Positions 24,527 through 32,021 of a DNA stretch of 37,948 bases are shown here, one piece after another. Below the pieces are notes generated by a model. The model did not search any database and had not been told where the DNA came from. It worked only from the letters and a program-made list of their open reading frames with translations. Each line of letters starts with the position of its first letter. Positions within the stretch are counted from its first letter, which is position 1. Position numbers and translations under genes: made by a program. Source of the DNA: Anaerolineales bacterium (lineage in GTDB: Bacteria; Chloroflexota; Anaerolineae; Anaerolineales; E44-bin32); the NCBI GenBank assembly GCA_011772595.1, contig WVZH01000298.1, forward strand, positions 26,327 through 64,274, given 5' to 3'.

Positions 24527-25570
24527 TCATCCAAGAAGAAATTCACGCCTCATCCCTAAAGCTGCGTCGGTCATGCGGATGGATTCTCGGCCGTCTTGAA
24601 CAACCCCGGCGAGGGCGCGGACGGCATCAACAACTTCGGGGATGACGACGGCCTCGTTGTAGACCTGATAGGTGTAGTACAACTCGGATCCATGCACGGT
24701 TAACACATCCTCCCAAAGGGCTACCTCCCACATATCACCGCGCGGCCGGCCAAGGTCCTTCATGAGTTCAATCGTGCTGTTGAGGGCCACGATGCCATCG
24801 GTCATACGAATGAATGCGATGCGCGGTGCGGCGCGGAATGCGGACAGCACCTGCTCGCGATCGACCGGGTGGTTCAGGTTCACAATCCAGTAATGGTTGT
24901 GTGTCTGTGTATGGGCGGCTTTCGCCGCGATGGTGACCACATCAAGATCGGGCACCACCGTCTTTGCATCCGGTGCCTGGTGGCTTGGGATACGCGCTTC
25001 GGGCACGACGGTGTTCATAATTCCACTATGATCCGATTCCCACGGGTCGGTAGCGCGGCGCACCAGGACCCCGCGCGCGCTTTTGAGTAAACCAGCTTCC
25101 TGCAGCGCGGTTAAAGTGCGGACCGTACTGGTCGTGTTGCATGAAACAATGCGAGTCGCATCGAGCCCCAACGCCGTTTCATAGTTCGCCTGCGCCACGA
25201 AGGAGTGATTGGTCAATTCATGCTTCTCTCCCCCCTGGAAAATGGCTTTGACGCCGGCACGCCGGTATCTTTCCAGGTTTTTCGCGCCCACACCTTTCGG
25301 TGTGCAGTCAACCACTACGTCAATCGCAGCCAATAAATCATCGAGGGTGCCTTCAACCGGGATGCCAGCCGCTTCCATCTCAGCGACTTTTTCAGGCAAG
25401 GAGGAGAAAACCCGCAAGCCGAGAACAGAGGCGACCTTTACCCTATAATCGGTTGCCACATCACTCACTCCGATAAGTTCCATATCCGGCTGCAACAGAA
25501 CAGCATCCGCGACACGTTTTCCGATGACACCATAGCCATTGACACCCACACGTACCATATTTTTTGCCAA
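24527..25570 (-). CDS. Type II (archaeal-type) glyceraldehyde-3-phosphate dehydrogenase
   Basis: A 347-residue type II GAPDH. The N-terminal Rossmann motif VGVNGYGVIGKRVADAV (8-24) and FQGGEKHELTNHSFVAQANYE lead to the catalytic Cys in IVSCNTTSTVRTL (C144). HTQTHNHYWIVNL lies further on. This form, typical of archaea and rare in bacteria, interconverts glyceraldehyde-3-phosphate and 1,3-bisphosphoglycerate with NAD(P). It starts with TTG at 25570, placed 5-6 bases after AGAAGGAGATA; the reading frame continues MAKNMVRVGV. It heads a cluster GAPDH, PEP-synthase-like, Hsp20, which would suit gluconeogenic flux if the second enzyme makes PEP. Confidence 0.92.
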   Translation of the reverse strand: MAKNMVRVGVNGYGVIGKRVADAVLLQPDMELIGVSDVATDYRVKVASVLGLRVFSSLPEKVAEMEAAGIPVEGTLDDLLAAIDVVVDCTPKGVGAKNLERYRRAGVKAIFQGGEKHELTNHSFVAQANYETALGLDATRIVSCNTTSTVRTLTALQEAGLLKSARGVLVRRATDPWESDHSGIMNTVVPEARIPSHQAPDAKTVVPDLDVVTIAAKAAHTQTHNHYWIVNLNHPVDREQVLSAFRAAPRIAFIRMTDGIVALNSTIELMKDLGRPRGDMWEVALWEDVLTVHGSELYYTYQVYNEAVVIPEVVDAVRALAGVVQDGRESIRMTDAALGMRREFLLG

Positions 25571-25708
25571 AGTTATCTCCTTCTACTACCTCTACCATGA
25601 GGTGTTGTGTTGATCGCACGCGGATGAGACAGATCCGATTGAAATACGGCCAAGGAGATCGTCATCATGCTCCATCATCAACGATCTTCCATGGCATATG
25701 AGGACGCC

Positions 25709-27859
25709 TCACATCGTTCCATCAATCATGATGTCCTGACCTGTCATAGCAGCAACTATCTCCTTGAGGTCTTCAGGCGTGCGTGGTGGCGGGAAGAGTG
25801 CATTCGAGACTTGTCTTGCCCGAACCTGAGCTCTAGTAAAAGCGCGTGTAGCACGAGCAAGGACATAAATGGCATCTTCACCGGTATTCTTCGCAGCCGA
25901 ATCCCTAAACTGCTCGCCTGTCTTGAATTCTCTTTCCGCGCGATTAAGCAGATCCTTCAAAGGCTGATAAGCGGCATCCTCATTCGCAACAAGCTCCCCT
26001 AACTTCTCACTTGCTTCTTGGATGTCCTCGGCGGCTTTTTTCCAGGAGTGATCTGTGACTTCTTCTGGGCTGGATGCCAGCCTCAGCTCCCAGAAAGTGT
26101 TGGTCTCGCCATAAACCGGGTTAAAGGAGGCGAAGTAAGGCGATGTCGGTCCTATACCTCGAGTTCCCGGCCCGACGCAGAAAGCGTACCTCCCCTGATC
26201 ACCGTTGTCCGGTTTCATGATGCCAATTGTCCCGTTCGAGGCATTCGCTCCGGAGATCTCTCCCCACTTCCCTGTCTTCCTCCATGCCGATGCATTTTTC
26301 TTCCACGCACCCGAAGGCATGACGCCCGATTTTCGATAAATCATCTTGATGTATTCGAAGTCGATGCGATGCAAGCCTTGATTAAGTATGTCGAAGAAAT
26401 ACCTGCTTCGGAGATTGCTCCCGTAATAAATCATGTTGTACCTGTTGAAAAAAGAAAATTTGTCTGGATACCAACCTCCGTTCTTGTGCCACCGCCAGTT
26501 CTTGGCTCGCTCCTGCATCCACTTCGCCTGTTTGGCTTCGGGATGAAGCGCACTATTCGCGGAGTAGAGAAAGTCCGTCTCTCCCATTAGCCCCGCTTCA
26601 CGAATGAGAACAGGATCCTTCCGGCTTTCAAGAACGTACCCGTATGTGGAGTCAGCATAAAACCCGCCGACTGTGCCACTATCGAGGCCAACATCTCCTA
26701 TTGGGTAACTGAGCTCCATTTCCCTTGCTTCCTTAGCGCTGCTGGCGAAACGGAGAATATGCAAAATGGACGTAGTTCGTCTGAGCCCATAGCCCCAGTA
26801 CTTTTGGGGCTCAATCATCTTAGGTGTACCGCCATGATGGACGTAGGCTAGCCCCCTGTTATTCATTCCAGGATGACCAAATAAATGGACGCCACCGATG
26901 AGTGGCACATCACCGGTAGCGCCAAAAGGTGTAAATATGAAATTGTTGCCTGTTTCCGGAAATGCAACGATGGTTACCGTGTACGTCGCGTCAAAATCTC
27001 CTGAGGCTCCTGCCACAAGCTTGCCGTCAACTGTGGCATCGCCCCATGCTGCGACTCCGGAGCAGGCTAGTGGAGGCACCTTGCCCATTCTCGGGCCACC
27101 AGAGCCAAAATAGTCAACTTCCGGAGGAAGGTCTCCGGTCCACAACGCCAAGACATCGAGGTATGACATCGGGACACCAGCATCGGTTGCGCCCGCCGAC
27201 CAACCATCACAAATTGACAGAATCTCGGGTGCGTACTTGGCGATCATTTTCTCCCATTCCATGATGTAGCCGAGTTGTTCATCCGTAAACTTGCGGTTAG
27301 CCTTCTTGGCCAAGATCCAAGGACCAAAAATATCCACAAGCTGCCTGGCATATTGATAGCCCATTTCAAAGTCCGAGCCCTTTAAAATCACCACGGGGCA
27401 GATTTCAGGAACGAGTGGAACCCCATCGGCAAAGGTGATCTCGTTGCCTTCCCTGATCAGAACGGATGACTCATGACCGCTAGATTCAGAATCGCCGGAA
27501 GTTAGTCGACTCAGCAGCTCCTCTCCCATCTCCTTGGCCTGTTTGAAATTGTTGAACGCCTTGGCCCAATCTTCCTTTGAGTGAGTCTCACTGGCTTCGG
27601 TGGCATACCACCTTGCTTTGGTCAAATGGATCATTGCCTGGTTGAATTCCTCAACTCGGCGAACATAGACAGGATGGTGATAACTTAATTTCCCGATCTC
27701 CAAATTGGCTCGCAAAAGAGCTGTCTTCACAGGGGCAAGGGATTGATAAGCTCTCAAGGATCTCCATTCCTTAAGGGCGACTTTGAATAGCCTCCAGATA
27801 CGCCCAAAGGTATCTAAGAGACGAAACGGATATCCCTGCTTACTATTCTCTTTCGACAT
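25709..27859 (-). CDS. C45-family autoproteolytic acyltransferase/hydrolase (Ntn fold), large
   Basis: A 716-residue protein. A helical N-terminal part (about 1-135) resembles the bundle-like regions of tethering or membrane-associating domains. The C45 (acyl-CoA:6-aminopenicillanate acyltransferase-like) Ntn domain covers about 150-530: GSDFEMGYQYARQL, ILSICDGWSAGATDAGVPMSYLDVLAL, then the predicted nucleophile C266 in PLACSGVAAWGDATVDGKL, GASGDFD and HPGMNNRGLAYVHHGG. The enzyme should mature by self-cleavage before C266 and hydrolyse an amide. A charged helical C-terminal part (about 610-716) is unusual; typical family members are 350-400 residues. No signal peptide is visible. GGAAGGAGATGCA precedes ATG 27859. 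Confidence 0.85.
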   Translation of the reverse strand: MSKENSKQGYPFRLLDTFGRIWRLFKVALKEWRSLRAYQSLAPVKTALLRANLEIGKLSYHHPVYVRRVEEFNQAMIHLTKARWYATEASETHSKEDWAKAFNNFKQAKEMGEELLSRLTSGDSESSGHESSVLIREGNEITFADGVPLVPEICPVVILKGSDFEMGYQYARQLVDIFGPWILAKKANRKFTDEQLGYIMEWEKMIAKYAPEILSICDGWSAGATDAGVPMSYLDVLALWTGDLPPEVDYFGSGGPRMGKVPPLACSGVAAWGDATVDGKLVAGASGDFDATYTVTIVAFPETGNNFIFTPFGATGDVPLIGGVHLFGHPGMNNRGLAYVHHGGTPKMIEPQKYWGYGLRRTTSILHILRFASSAKEAREMELSYPIGDVGLDSGTVGGFYADSTYGYVLESRKDPVLIREAGLMGETDFLYSANSALHPEAKQAKWMQERAKNWRWHKNGGWYPDKFSFFNRYNMIYYGSNLRSRYFFDILNQGLHRIDFEYIKMIYRKSGVMPSGAWKKNASAWRKTGKWGEISGANASNGTIGIMKPDNGDQGRYAFCVGPGTRGIGPTSPYFASFNPVYGETNTFWELRLASSPEEVTDHSWKKAAEDIQEASEKLGELVANEDAAYQPLKDLLNRAEREFKTGEQFRDSAAKNTGEDAIYVLARATRAFTRAQVRARQVSNALFPPPRTPEDLKEIVAAMTGQDIMIDGTM

Positions 27860-27960
27860 TGCATCTCCTTCCTACCACTTACCAATCCAGGCCATTGATG
27901 GTCTTTTTTTTCCTGCCTGGTGTCGAGCCCCCATTTCACTCCGTACCATGACCTGATAGA

Positions 27961-28689
27961 TTAACTCCTTCGGAGCAGCATAGGCTTATCCGTGGTCATT
28001 CGAGCAGAGTCTCCCCCCTCTCCCAACACAAGGGCGCTTCCCATGCCTCGCTTCCAGCCAACAGAAACCATCCACCAGCTGACTGGATAAGTAACGATAA
28101 AGCCTATTGCGATCGAGGCTGACATCATGCCCCAAAATTCAAGGCTTAACGGTGAAGGCATGTGTCCACCGCTTCCACCAGCCGCCTTCATCAAAAGGTA
28201 CATCGTGGGGAACATGCCCGCGACCATTGCAGTCAGTGAAACAAATTCCGCTCGCAAGCCGTCGAGTAGCGCCTCCCGAAAGGACTTACCCATGAACACC
28301 ATGATTGGTGGAACCTGGAAGATCAACCAACCGAAAAGGAACGCAAAGGCGTATTCGATGGCGAATTCTGCGAGCATGGGAAGATGCGCATTATAAATAA
28401 TGACTGCAACCATCACGATACCCAGGGCATCTCCTGAGACGCAATGGATGGTCGATCCCAAAGCCCGTTTCCACATCGGCGACACGTACTCATCGTGGCT
28501 AATTTTTGTAGGCGCCCGGCAGGAGAGGTTATATAGGATCAGCCCTATGATCCCCAAGTAGAGAATGACGAGCACCCAGGCAACCTTGATAACCGGCATA
28601 ATTTTTGGTTGCTCGGTAATCAGATCGTAAGCTGTCCAGAGCGCGGCTAAGAAGGCGCTCGCAAACCAGATGATAAGAAACGTATTCAC
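27961..28689 (-). CDS. DUF4396 multi-pass membrane protein
   Basis: A 242-residue membrane protein with about six helices and the polar segments HDEYVSPMWKRALGSTIHCVSGDALGIV, then MVFMGKSFREALLDGLRAEFVSLTAM, typical of DUF4396. The conserved HCVSGD and FRAE-like motifs hint at metal or substrate binding within the membrane, but the role is unknown. It starts with GTG 28689 after AGGAGGTAGTACT. The GGAGG site lies on the stop region of the upstream membrane-protein gene (4 bases away), so the two are a translational pair. Confidence 0.82.
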   Translation of the reverse strand: MNTFLIIWFASAFLAALWTAYDLITEQPKIMPVIKVAWVLVILYLGIIGLILYNLSCRAPTKISHDEYVSPMWKRALGSTIHCVSGDALGIVMVAVIIYNAHLPMLAEFAIEYAFAFLFGWLIFQVPPIMVFMGKSFREALLDGLRAEFVSLTAMVAGMFPTMYLLMKAAGGSGGHMPSPLSLEFWGMMSASIAIGFIVTYPVSWWMVSVGWKRGMGSALVLGEGGDSARMTTDKPMLLRRS

Positions 28690-28693
28690 AGTA

Positions 28694-29131
28694 CTACCTC
28701 CTGATCAATAACCTTTCTTGGCGTTTGTAATGCTCGGGAAACATCAAAACGAGAGCTCCGACGCCCATAAAGCTGGAAAAGAAGAAAACAACAATCAAGT
28801 AGGCCGAAAGCTCTAAAAAAGTTGCATTTGACGCACTACTGACGCTTGTGCCCAGGGAATAAACGCCCCATGTAATGAGGGCCAGGGTTAGCCAGTGTAC
28901 TATAAACCTTCCTGTAATGAAGTAGCATAGAAATAGCAGGGAAGCGAGTAGCAAAGGGCTGATTGCTAAAAGATAAAGTGCAAGTGTTAAAGGGTGAAAT
29001 GTTGAGAAACTAGCTGGGGCTTCCAAGCCAATCAGAGAGGCTAAGAAATCGCCAATCAATAACCCAAGGAATAGAACAAATCCAAAAATCGGTGTCTTCC
29101 AGAGATAGGTGAATATCTTTTCAAGCTTCAT
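28694..29131 (-). CDS. Four-helix membrane protein, function unknown
   Basis: A 145-residue hydrophobic protein with four predicted helices (about 11-35, 46-72, 75-95 and 108-132) and a basic C-terminus (HYKRQERLLIRR). No family was recognised. Its stop lies four bases before the DUF4396 start, so both proteins are probably made together and may form a complex. No strong ribosome site is visible before ATG 29131. Confidence 0.65.
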   Translation of the reverse strand: MKLEKIFTYLWKTPIFGFVLFLGLLIGDFLASLIGLEAPASFSTFHPLTLALYLLAISPLLLASLLFLCYFITGRFIVHWLTLALITWGVYSLGTSVSSASNATFLELSAYLIVVFFFSSFMGVGALVLMFPEHYKRQERLLIRR

Positions 29132-29254
29132 TTTAGGAACTCCAATTCAGCTTTTTATAAAGCTTCTCGAGGGCTGATGAAGCCATCCTAATCTTTTATC
29201 AGGGTCACTGTCATGCTCCTAAAGTGTTGTAAATGGGTTAAAGGATCTCAATTC

Positions 29255-29437
29255 TCAGGTGGCGTATCCCTCAATAAACTCGTGATTCACCTCTCGGAAA
29301 AACGACGCATGCCTCACAAAATCGAAAATAATTGGGGGTTGTGGAGTTCGAGCCAGTCTCCATGAATGGGAGCCCTTATCAACTCTTTGGCAGACTAAAT
29401 CATATTCTTCTATCCGTATCGCCTTAAAACCATGCAA
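29255..29437 (-). CDS. 60-aa hypothetical protein with strong ribosome site
   Basis: A minus-strand gene of 60 codons. GGAGG stands five bases before ATG 29437, a stronger start than many larger genes here. The product (MHGFKAIRIEEYDLVCQRVD, later PPIIFDFVRHASFFREVNHE) is soluble, without recognisable domain. The palindromic GTCATGACCCAAA motif lies 16-28 bases upstream of the start codon, so it would be within the core promoter or leader. This is the closest coupling of that motif to any gene in the window. Confidence 0.5.
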   Translation of the reverse strand: MHGFKAIRIEEYDLVCQRVDKGSHSWRLARTPQPPIIFDFVRHASFFREVNHEFIEGYAT

Positions 29438-29452
29438 TCCTCCAACAACACC

Positions 29453-29465
29453 TTTGGGTCATGAC
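29453..29465 (-). promoter_or_regulatory. GTCATGAC[A/C]CAAA motif, copy 3
   Basis: Read on the minus strand: GTCATGACCCAAA, followed by GGTGTTGTTGGAGG, which contains the ribosome site of the 60-aa gene. A diverged partner, GTCATGCTCCTAAAGTGTTGT in part, lies on the plus strand near 29210, so the small gene is flanked by two related, inverted elements. Confidence 0.5.
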
Positions 29466-29567
29466 AGGGATACCTACCAAAGGTTATTCTATGCAAGCGT
29501 TGTCTGATCCCGTGTCATGTTTTGTCCTTTTCGCACGGGATTCATCGTCAAATTTTGGAGGCCTAGA

Positions 29568-29864
29568 TTGAAGAAAGCTTATTCCCAACTGAGCATGGCG
29601 GAACCGCTCAAGTACAGGATCGAGGTGCAAGGTTGTATCGAAAAACGATGGCTCGCGTGGTTTGAAGGGATGGAGCTAGTTGGGATAGATTACAAGGTAG
29701 GCTTCCCTGTATCTACATTGACTGGCACGCTCGCCGATCAAGCCGCCTTGCACGGCCTGCTCCGCAAGCTCTACGATCGTGGGTTTTTATTGTTGCGCGT
29801 GATTTGTATATACCCATACGACGAGAGCCAATCGAACTCTCCGAGCTTTCAGGTTGAAGAGTGA
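29568..29864 (+). CDS. Small conserved-looking protein, function unknown
   Basis: A 98-residue protein if TTG 29568 is used; GGAGG lies six bases before it, which favours it over ATG 29595 and the upstream frame limit at 29517. The body YRIEVQGCIEKRWLAWFEGMELV, then STLTGTLADQAALHGLLRKLYDRGFLLLRV, looks like a compact alpha/beta unit. From memory, similar short proteins with TLTG..DQAALHG are common in Chloroflexota genomes, of unknown role. It lies 59 bases upstream of the MTHFR gene on the same strand and could be cotranscribed. Confidence 0.68.
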   Translation: MKKAYSQLSMAEPLKYRIEVQGCIEKRWLAWFEGMELVGIDYKVGFPVSTLTGTLADQAALHGLLRKLYDRGFLLLRVICIYPYDESQSNSPSFQVEE

Positions 29865-29923
29865 CAAAAGCGGATCCTTGGACTGAAAGTCATTATTCAG
29901 GCTCGACGGACTGACGATCGAAC

Positions 29924-31342
29924 ATGAAACCGGCGCGACGATTTAGAGAGCCATTCCTGCCAATCCATCAGCCACCATTAACCGAACGTTTCATTACGAG
30001 TGTTGAGCGTTGGATTAAGGGAATTCTGTTCAACTGCAGCATGTGCGGTAATTGCATACTTCAGGAGACAGCATTTATCTGTCCCATGCTATGTCCGAAG
30101 GGTTTACGAAATGGTCCTTGTGGAAGTGGGTCTTCCATATCATGCTGTGTAGATCCCTCTCGTCCCTGTATCTGGCACCACATCTATGCACGTTCCGACG
30201 AGCTAGACAGGCTCGACCGGTTGCTCGAGGTACAGGCACCGTTGGACTGGAATCGTGTCGGCAGGGGAACATGGGGAGGGATCATCTCGGAAGCCCGAGC
30301 ACGTGGGCTCTTGTCCCTGACCGGCGTTCCGGGTTGGACTGGCTGGCGAGAACATATTAATCGGTTGTTCGAAGATATCCGTCAGCCAGACTGGTGGCAG
30401 GGGGATGATCGGTTTCATCCCCCTGCTTTTTCTCTCCCGATGTCGAGTTTGCAAAGCGCGCTAAATTACGGGGAATTTGTCGTGACGGCTGAGGTTTCCC
30501 CTCCAGCCGGATCCAGCCCCTCTGCAATAAGGCGAAAAGCAGATCGTCTACGGGGTCTTGTTCATGCAGCCAATGTTACGCAGAATCCCATGGCAACTCC
30601 GCGGATGTCCAGCCTCGCCTGTAGCCTATTGTTGGCACGTTCTGGAGTAGAACCCATCCTGCAACTGACCGCTCGAGATTACAACCGCCTAGCACTTCAA
30701 TCCGAAGCACTTGGCGCATCCTCATTAGCGGTAAACAACATCCTTTGCCTCACAGGAGATCCTCCAACCGCGGGACGCGGACCAGCGGGCGAACTTCCAT
30801 TCGATCTCGACGCAACACAGATGCTGTGGATCCTACGACGCATGCGAGACGAGGGTCGCTTTCTTGACGGCCGCAAGTTAACACACTCGCCGCGCTTCTT
30901 TCTCGGTGCCGCCGGCTCCCCTTATGACGCGAACCTTGAACATGAAGCGTTGCGGTTGGAGAAGAAAATCAATGCTGGTGCGCAGTTCATACAGTCCCAG
31001 CTCGTTTACGACGTCGATCCTCTAGAACGTTGGCTGGAGGTATTGGACAACAGGGGGCTGCTTGACAAAGTCCACATTCTGATTGGCATTGGTCCGCTTC
31101 GCTCTGCAAAGATGGTTCGCTACATGCAAGAACACATCCCCGATATCACTATTCCTGCCAACGTAGCCAAACAACTCGAAAACAGCGCCAATTCGGAAGA
31201 AACTGGGCTTAAGCTTGCCCAGGAATTAATCGAAAAAGTCAGGCAACGATCCGACGTCTCTGGAATCCACATGATGAGCATGGGTTGGGAAGAGATCCTT
31301 CCTCGCCTCTTGCAGGAGCTCGGATTGAATCAGGAAACGTAA
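29924..31342 (+). CDS. Methylenetetrahydrofolate reductase with N-terminal MetV-type zinc domain
   Basis: A 472-residue fusion. Residues about 28-95 form the MTHFR_C/MetV-type cysteine domain: C38-x2-C41-x2-C44, then FICPMLCPKGLRNGPCG and RPCIWHHIYAR, so at least seven or eight cysteines could bind iron-sulfur or zinc. Residues about 185-472 form the MetF TIM barrel (FVVTAEVSPPAGSSP, ANVTQNPMATPRMS, LQLTARDYNRLALQ, ILCLTGDPP). MetF reduces methylene- to methyl-tetrahydrofolate. In acetogen-type enzymes MetV is a separate partner; here it precedes MetF in one chain. This links to one-carbon or Wood-Ljungdahl metabolism and suggests ferredoxin- or NADH-linked electron input. No clear ribosome site was seen for ATG 29924. 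Confidence 0.9.
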   Translation: MKPARRFREPFLPIHQPPLTERFITSVERWIKGILFNCSMCGNCILQETAFICPMLCPKGLRNGPCGSGSSISCCVDPSRPCIWHHIYARSDELDRLDRLLEVQAPLDWNRVGRGTWGGIISEARARGLLSLTGVPGWTGWREHINRLFEDIRQPDWWQGDDRFHPPAFSLPMSSLQSALNYGEFVVTAEVSPPAGSSPSAIRRKADRLRGLVHAANVTQNPMATPRMSSLACSLLLARSGVEPILQLTARDYNRLALQSEALGASSLAVNNILCLTGDPPTAGRGPAGELPFDLDATQMLWILRRMRDEGRFLDGRKLTHSPRFFLGAAGSPYDANLEHEALRLEKKINAGAQFIQSQLVYDVDPLERWLEVLDNRGLLDKVHILIGIGPLRSAKMVRYMQEHIPDITIPANVAKQLENSANSEETGLKLAQELIEKVRQRSDVSGIHMMSMGWEEILPRLLQELGLNQET

Positions 31343-31496
31343 TCCACTGACCCCTACGAAACCCCCTACCAAATGCACCTGAACGTTTGCCTTTCCACCA
31401 TCACAAACATACGGAACCCTGAGGAGCCTCAAATTGAGGGGATCGGTCCCATGTGTTGGCGGGAACAAGGATGTGAAATGACCCACGTGTAACCCT

Positions 31497-31509
31497 TTTG
31501 TGTCATGAC
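31497..31509 (-). promoter_or_regulatory. GTCATGAC[A/C]CAAA motif, copy 4
   Basis: Read on the minus strand: GTCATGACACAAA. It lies 105 bases upstream of the coiled-coil mini-gene (31614) and 155 bases after the MTHFR stop. A related ATGACCCA string occurs on the plus strand near 31478. A short dyad CCTCAA-A-TTGAGG is at 31427-31439. Confidence 0.5.
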
Positions 31510-31613
31510 AATCACCCACATCAGGAATTATTCTGGGTGCAACCGTGGATGAGCTCTTTAAACCTAATAAGTACGAAACAATTCACTCACAAGGGGACTG
31601 GGGAGCGAAAACA

Positions 31614-31793
31614 ATGAAGAAGCTATGGATATGCAACGACCTTGAAAAATTGGAGGATCTCATTCATTACCTTGGGCTGCTAATCAAGGATCTCGAGCTA
31701 GAGAACACCCGGCTTCGACGAGAACTGAGAAAGCACCAAATGAAGCAGGTGAGGCGTGCTTTTCTAGATCAGCAAAGTAATTTGTTGATGTGA
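31614..31793 (+). CDS. 59-aa coiled-coil protein
   Basis: A 59-residue protein from ATG 31614, preceded by GGGGAGCG; the frame can also start at GTG 31545 (82 aa), but the extra residues look non-coding. The sequence MKKLWICNDLEKLEDLIHYLG then LIKDLELENTRLRRELRKHQMKQ has heptad spacing of Leu/Ile, a likely coiled coil. No family recognised. Directly after the stop, GAGCC-CTTTT-GGCTC (31792-31806) forms a small hairpin. It lies between the MTHFR and copA genes. Confidence 0.5.
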   Translation: MKKLWICNDLEKLEDLIHYLGLLIKDLELENTRLRRELRKHQMKQVRRAFLDQQSNLLM

Positions 31794-32021
31794 GCCCTTT
31801 TGGCTCGGAAGTTGCTGATTATAAAAAAAGCCATTTTCGCGGCGACCCCTAGCATTGATGTCCTTTAGAAGAAATTGAATGCGAAAGAAATGGCTCTTTA
31901 GCCGCCTGGACATTTGAAGATCATATCTTTGTCGAGACACACGATGGCTAAAATTGAATTTTTAGACACCTTTATATCGATTAAAGCAGGTGAAGTTAGA
32001 AAAACGTAAGGAAAGGAGTTT

